In this document: positions 62,075-64,000 of the stretch, one piece after another
Numbering within the stretch: position 1 is the stretch's first letter
Layout of the letters: each line of letters opens with the position of its first letter
NCBI GenBank assembly: GCA_964553405.1
Contig: CAZKLS010000003.1
Coordinates: 1 to 64,000 of the forward strand
Length of the DNA stretch: 64,000 nt
From: DATIRA01 sp964553405
Lineage (GTDB): Bacteria; Pseudomonadota; Gammaproteobacteria; Steroidobacterales; Steroidobacteraceae
Reading direction: 5' to 3'
Made by a program: the position numbers and the translations under genes
Notes under the pieces: model-generated
Seen by the model: the letters and a program-made list of their open reading frames with translations, nothing else
What the model was told of the DNA's origin: nothing
The model's database searches: none

Positions 62075-62503
62075 TCAGCCGAGGACGCGCAGCAGCTGCT
62101 TCGCTGCGAGGACCATCAGCACGACCGTCGCGAGCGCGAAGATCGAGAAACGCACGATCACCCTGTTGAAGGTCGCCTGCACCAGCGAGTGCAGCACGCG
62201 CAGGATCACATAGGCCCATGCGAGCCTGAGCGCGGTGGCGTCGCCGCCGCCGGTGAGCGCGGCGAAGAACATCAGTGCATAGAAGATCGTCGGCTGCTCG
62301 TGCAGGTGGTTGTAGTTGTCCGCGACGGCACGGACGGAGGACGGGATGCGGTGGGCCCAGGTGCCCGGATGCGCGGCGTCCTGGGGCTCGACGCCGGCCT
62401 TGTTCATGGCCGGGATGCGCGTCGCGTACATCCAGACCCACATGATCAGCGTCCAGGTCACCAGGACCAGCACCGGCGTGAGGAACTGCGTCGTCGTAGG
62501 CAT
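62075..62503 (-). CDS. MAPEG-family membrane protein
   Basis: 142 residues, four hydrophobic helices (LVLVTWTLIMWVWMY; TIFYALMFFAAL; LAWAYVILRVLHSLVQATFNRV; LATVVLMVLAAKQLL). NHLHEQPTIFYALM and RVLHSL are hallmarks of bacterial MAPEG proteins, related to microsomal glutathione transferase. May conjugate or reduce lipophilic compounds with glutathione; many bacterial members have no proven role. GGAGATCCC precedes the ATG. Confidence 0.85.
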   Translation of the reverse strand: MPTTTQFLTPVLVLVTWTLIMWVWMYATRIPAMNKAGVEPQDAAHPGTWAHRIPSSVRAVADNYNHLHEQPTIFYALMFFAALTGGGDATALRLAWAYVILRVLHSLVQATFNRVIVRFSIFALATVVLMVLAAKQLLRVLG

Positions 62504-62580
62504 CGGGATCTCCGTCGTGAAGACCGGAGGCTACCAGTCGTGGTGCCCGCGCGGCCAGCACGGCTGGCGGGTCGCCGGGT

Positions 62581-63399
62581 TCAGACCCGGTAGTGGGACA
62601 TCAGCAGCTTCTCGAACCAGGCGTCCGGGATCATCCACCGCAGGCGGGTCAGCAGCGTCTGCGACCTGAGCCCGACCAGATACCGGGGATCCACGCAGCG
62701 CCGGTCGACGAGTCCGGCGACGAGCTCGGCCAGCATGCGCGGGTCGGCTCCCTGCCGCTCGTCCTCGCCGGCGACTTCGAGCGCCGAACGCAGCCTTGCT
62801 GAGTACGGGGAATCCGGTTTCCCCGCGGCCTCCGCAAGCTCGCGATGCGCGGTGAACTCGGTGCGGAAGTCACCCGGTTCGACCAGCGTGACCCGGATGC
62901 CGGACGGTGCGAGCTCCATGCGCATGGACTCCGTCAGCGCCGCCAGCGCATGCTTGCTGGCCGCATAGAACCCCTCGAACGGCAGCGAGAAGCGACCGGC
63001 GATCGAGCCGATGTTGATGACCAGGCCGTCGCGCTGCCGACGCATCACCGGCAGCACGTGACGGCACACCCGGTGCACGCCGAAGAAGTTCGTCTCGAAC
63101 TGGCCGAGCGCTTCCGGACCGCTCGTTTCCTCGATCGAGCCCATGATCCCGAAGCCCGCGTTGTTGACCAGCACGTCGATCCGGCCGTGCTGCTCGAGCA
63201 CGAAGTCCACGGCCGATCGGACCGACGATTCCTCGCGGACATCCATCCTGATCAACGCAGGTCGTCGTTCTCCGGCGGGTTCGCCGCGCTCAGCTGCGCT
63301 GCGACTGGTGCCGTAGACCTGCAGGCCACGTTCGGCCATCAGCTGCGCGCAGGCGCGGCCGAAGCCGGAGGAGGCCCCGGTGACCAGCGCGACTTTCAA
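62581..63399 (-). CDS. Short-chain dehydrogenase/reductase (SDR)
   Basis: 272 residues of the classical SDR type. NAD(P)-binding TGASSGFG at the N-terminus, VLVNNAGFGIMG, active-site Ser in INIGSIAG and Tyr-Lys in YAASKHAL. The C-terminal part (about 210-272) is long and hydrophobic, seen in SDRs acting on retinoid- or lipid-like substrates. The start codon is TTG 63399, with only a weak upstream purine run; no in-frame ATG gives the canonical N-terminus. Confidence 0.88.
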   Translation of the reverse strand: MKVALVTGASSGFGRACAQLMAERGLQVYGTSRSAAERGEPAGERRPALIRMDVREESSVRSAVDFVLEQHGRIDVLVNNAGFGIMGSIEETSGPEALGQFETNFFGVHRVCRHVLPVMRRQRDGLVINIGSIAGRFSLPFEGFYAASKHALAALTESMRMELAPSGIRVTLVEPGDFRTEFTAHRELAEAAGKPDSPYSARLRSALEVAGEDERQGADPRMLAELVAGLVDRRCVDPRYLVGLRSQTLLTRLRWMIPDAWFEKLLMSHYRV

Positions 63400-63466
63400 G
63401 CCGCTGCACCGGGCGGTGAGGCTGCGCGCAGCGCCGGCTGCGGCTGGCGCGGGAGATCGGGCTCAC

Positions 63467-63991
63467 TCATGGCCGGGCCTGCGAAGCATGCAGCGCGAAT
63501 GCCGCGAACTGCGCTCCGATCACCTCGTCCACGACCCGGGCGAACTGCCCGAGACCTGCGTGGTCGTCGCCGCTGACCCGGTAGCTGACGGTCGCCCGGG
63601 AGCCGTCCCCGGTGGCGGAGAGGCTGACGGTCAGCACGCCGGTGAGCGCGAATTCCTGTAACGGCCCGAGCGAGCCCCGCAGCCGCAGCAGCTTGCCGGG
63701 ACGCGCCATCACGACCCGGGCGTGCTCGGCACTGCCCTCGGGCCAGCGCTCGCAGAAGCAGCCGCCGGCCTCCGGTGTGAGGCCCAGGTTCGTGCGGCTG
63801 CCCGACCAGGTGTGATCCTCGGGCCACCAGCGCTCCGGATGGACGAGCGCGGCCCAGGCCCGCTCCGGCGACGCGGTGATCGCGTACTCGTGCTGCACCA
63901 GGAATCCGTCGTCTCCCGCGTATTCGAGCTCCGCCCGGGCAGGGCTCGCGGCGAGTATCGCCACTGCTGCCAGTGTTGCCGTCCGGATCAT
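63467..63991 (-). CDS. SRPBCC-family (START/polyketide cyclase-like) secreted protein
   Basis: 174 residues: signal peptide (ending AASPARAE), then the SRPBCC beginning (VQHEYAITASPERAWAALVHPERWW) and strand pattern (KLLRLRGSLGPLQEFALTGVL; ATVSYRVSG). This fold binds hydrophobic ligands. A periplasmic position is unusual for the superfamily but not rare. The gene is complete; its ATG at 63991 lies 9 bases from the window end, so upstream control is not visible. Confidence 0.78.
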   Translation of the reverse strand: MIRTATLAAVAILAASPARAELEYAGDDGFLVQHEYAITASPERAWAALVHPERWWPEDHTWSGSRTNLGLTPEAGGCFCERWPEGSAEHARVVMARPGKLLRLRGSLGPLQEFALTGVLTVSLSATGDGSRATVSYRVSGDDHAGLGQFARVVDEVIGAQFAAFALHASQARP

Positions 63992-64000
63992 CGTCGGGGT

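Overview
The window is 64 kb of GC-rich, gene-dense DNA with one scaffold gap of exactly 100 Ns at 4470-4569. That gap and the lack of any rRNA, tRNA or phage signal suggest a scaffolded draft or metagenome bin. Gene content (DUF2845, FbpABC iron uptake with a Fur-like box, TRAP transporters, MsrB, cytochrome bd, Tat-exported sulfite dehydrogenase) fits a heterotrophic proteobacterium, most likely gammaproteobacterial. I cannot place it further from sequence alone. Many genes start at GTG or TTG behind clear Shine-Dalgarno sites, and many neighbours overlap by 4 bp.

Layout. 1-9 kb: L,D-transpeptidase with a degenerate second copy of its domain, AraC regulator, FAD oxidoreductase, XRE-type regulator running into the gap, NDH-2-like dehydrogenase running into the gap from the other side, site-2 protease with CBS domains, secreted S9 peptidase. 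9-16 kb: TRAP transporter 1 (dctP converging on dctQM), epoxide hydrolase-like protein, LssY-type lipoprotein, CorA/ZntB transporter. 16-28 kb: minus-strand operon of TRAP transporter 2 plus a ThDP enzyme, diverging from a plus-strand operon of M81 peptidase, glutamine-synthetase-like ligase, aldehyde dehydrogenase, iron alcohol dehydrogenase and a DUF885-like metallopeptidase. This pair looks like an uptake and gamma-glutamylation catabolic module. 28-33 kb: short-Q-loop cytochrome bd oxidase (cydAB plus a 49-residue DUF2474-like subunit) followed by a Tat-exported sulfite dehydrogenase and a diheme cytochrome c. 33-41 kb: Fur-type iron ABC operon, gamma-glutamyltransferase, PolX. 40-45 kb: MacB-like ABC efflux set behind a perfect palindrome. 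44.6-49 kb: operon of MscS-like channel, soluble MgtE gate protein and MgtE, then an aminotransferase.

49-59 kb holds the most interesting block. On one strand lie mtnP, mtnA and a class II aldolase (the three steps of the methylthioadenosine DHAP shunt), then a MoeB/ThiF enzyme, then a tungsten-type aldehyde oxidoreductase operon (Fe-S subunit, catalytic subunit, FAD subunit, MoaD-like protein and an unrecognised 106-residue protein). The shunt's aldolase releases an aldehyde and the oxidoreductase oxidises aldehydes, so the two may form one salvage and oxidation system. 59-64 kb: MsrB, a secreted endonuclease/phosphatase-family protein, saccharopine-dehydrogenase-like reductase, MAPEG protein, SDR and an SRPBCC protein.

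No intergenic stretch exceeds 300 bases. The longest (20661-20936, 36529-36810, 54348-54588) are described individually. No CRISPR array, insertion sequence, tRNA or rRNA was recognised.
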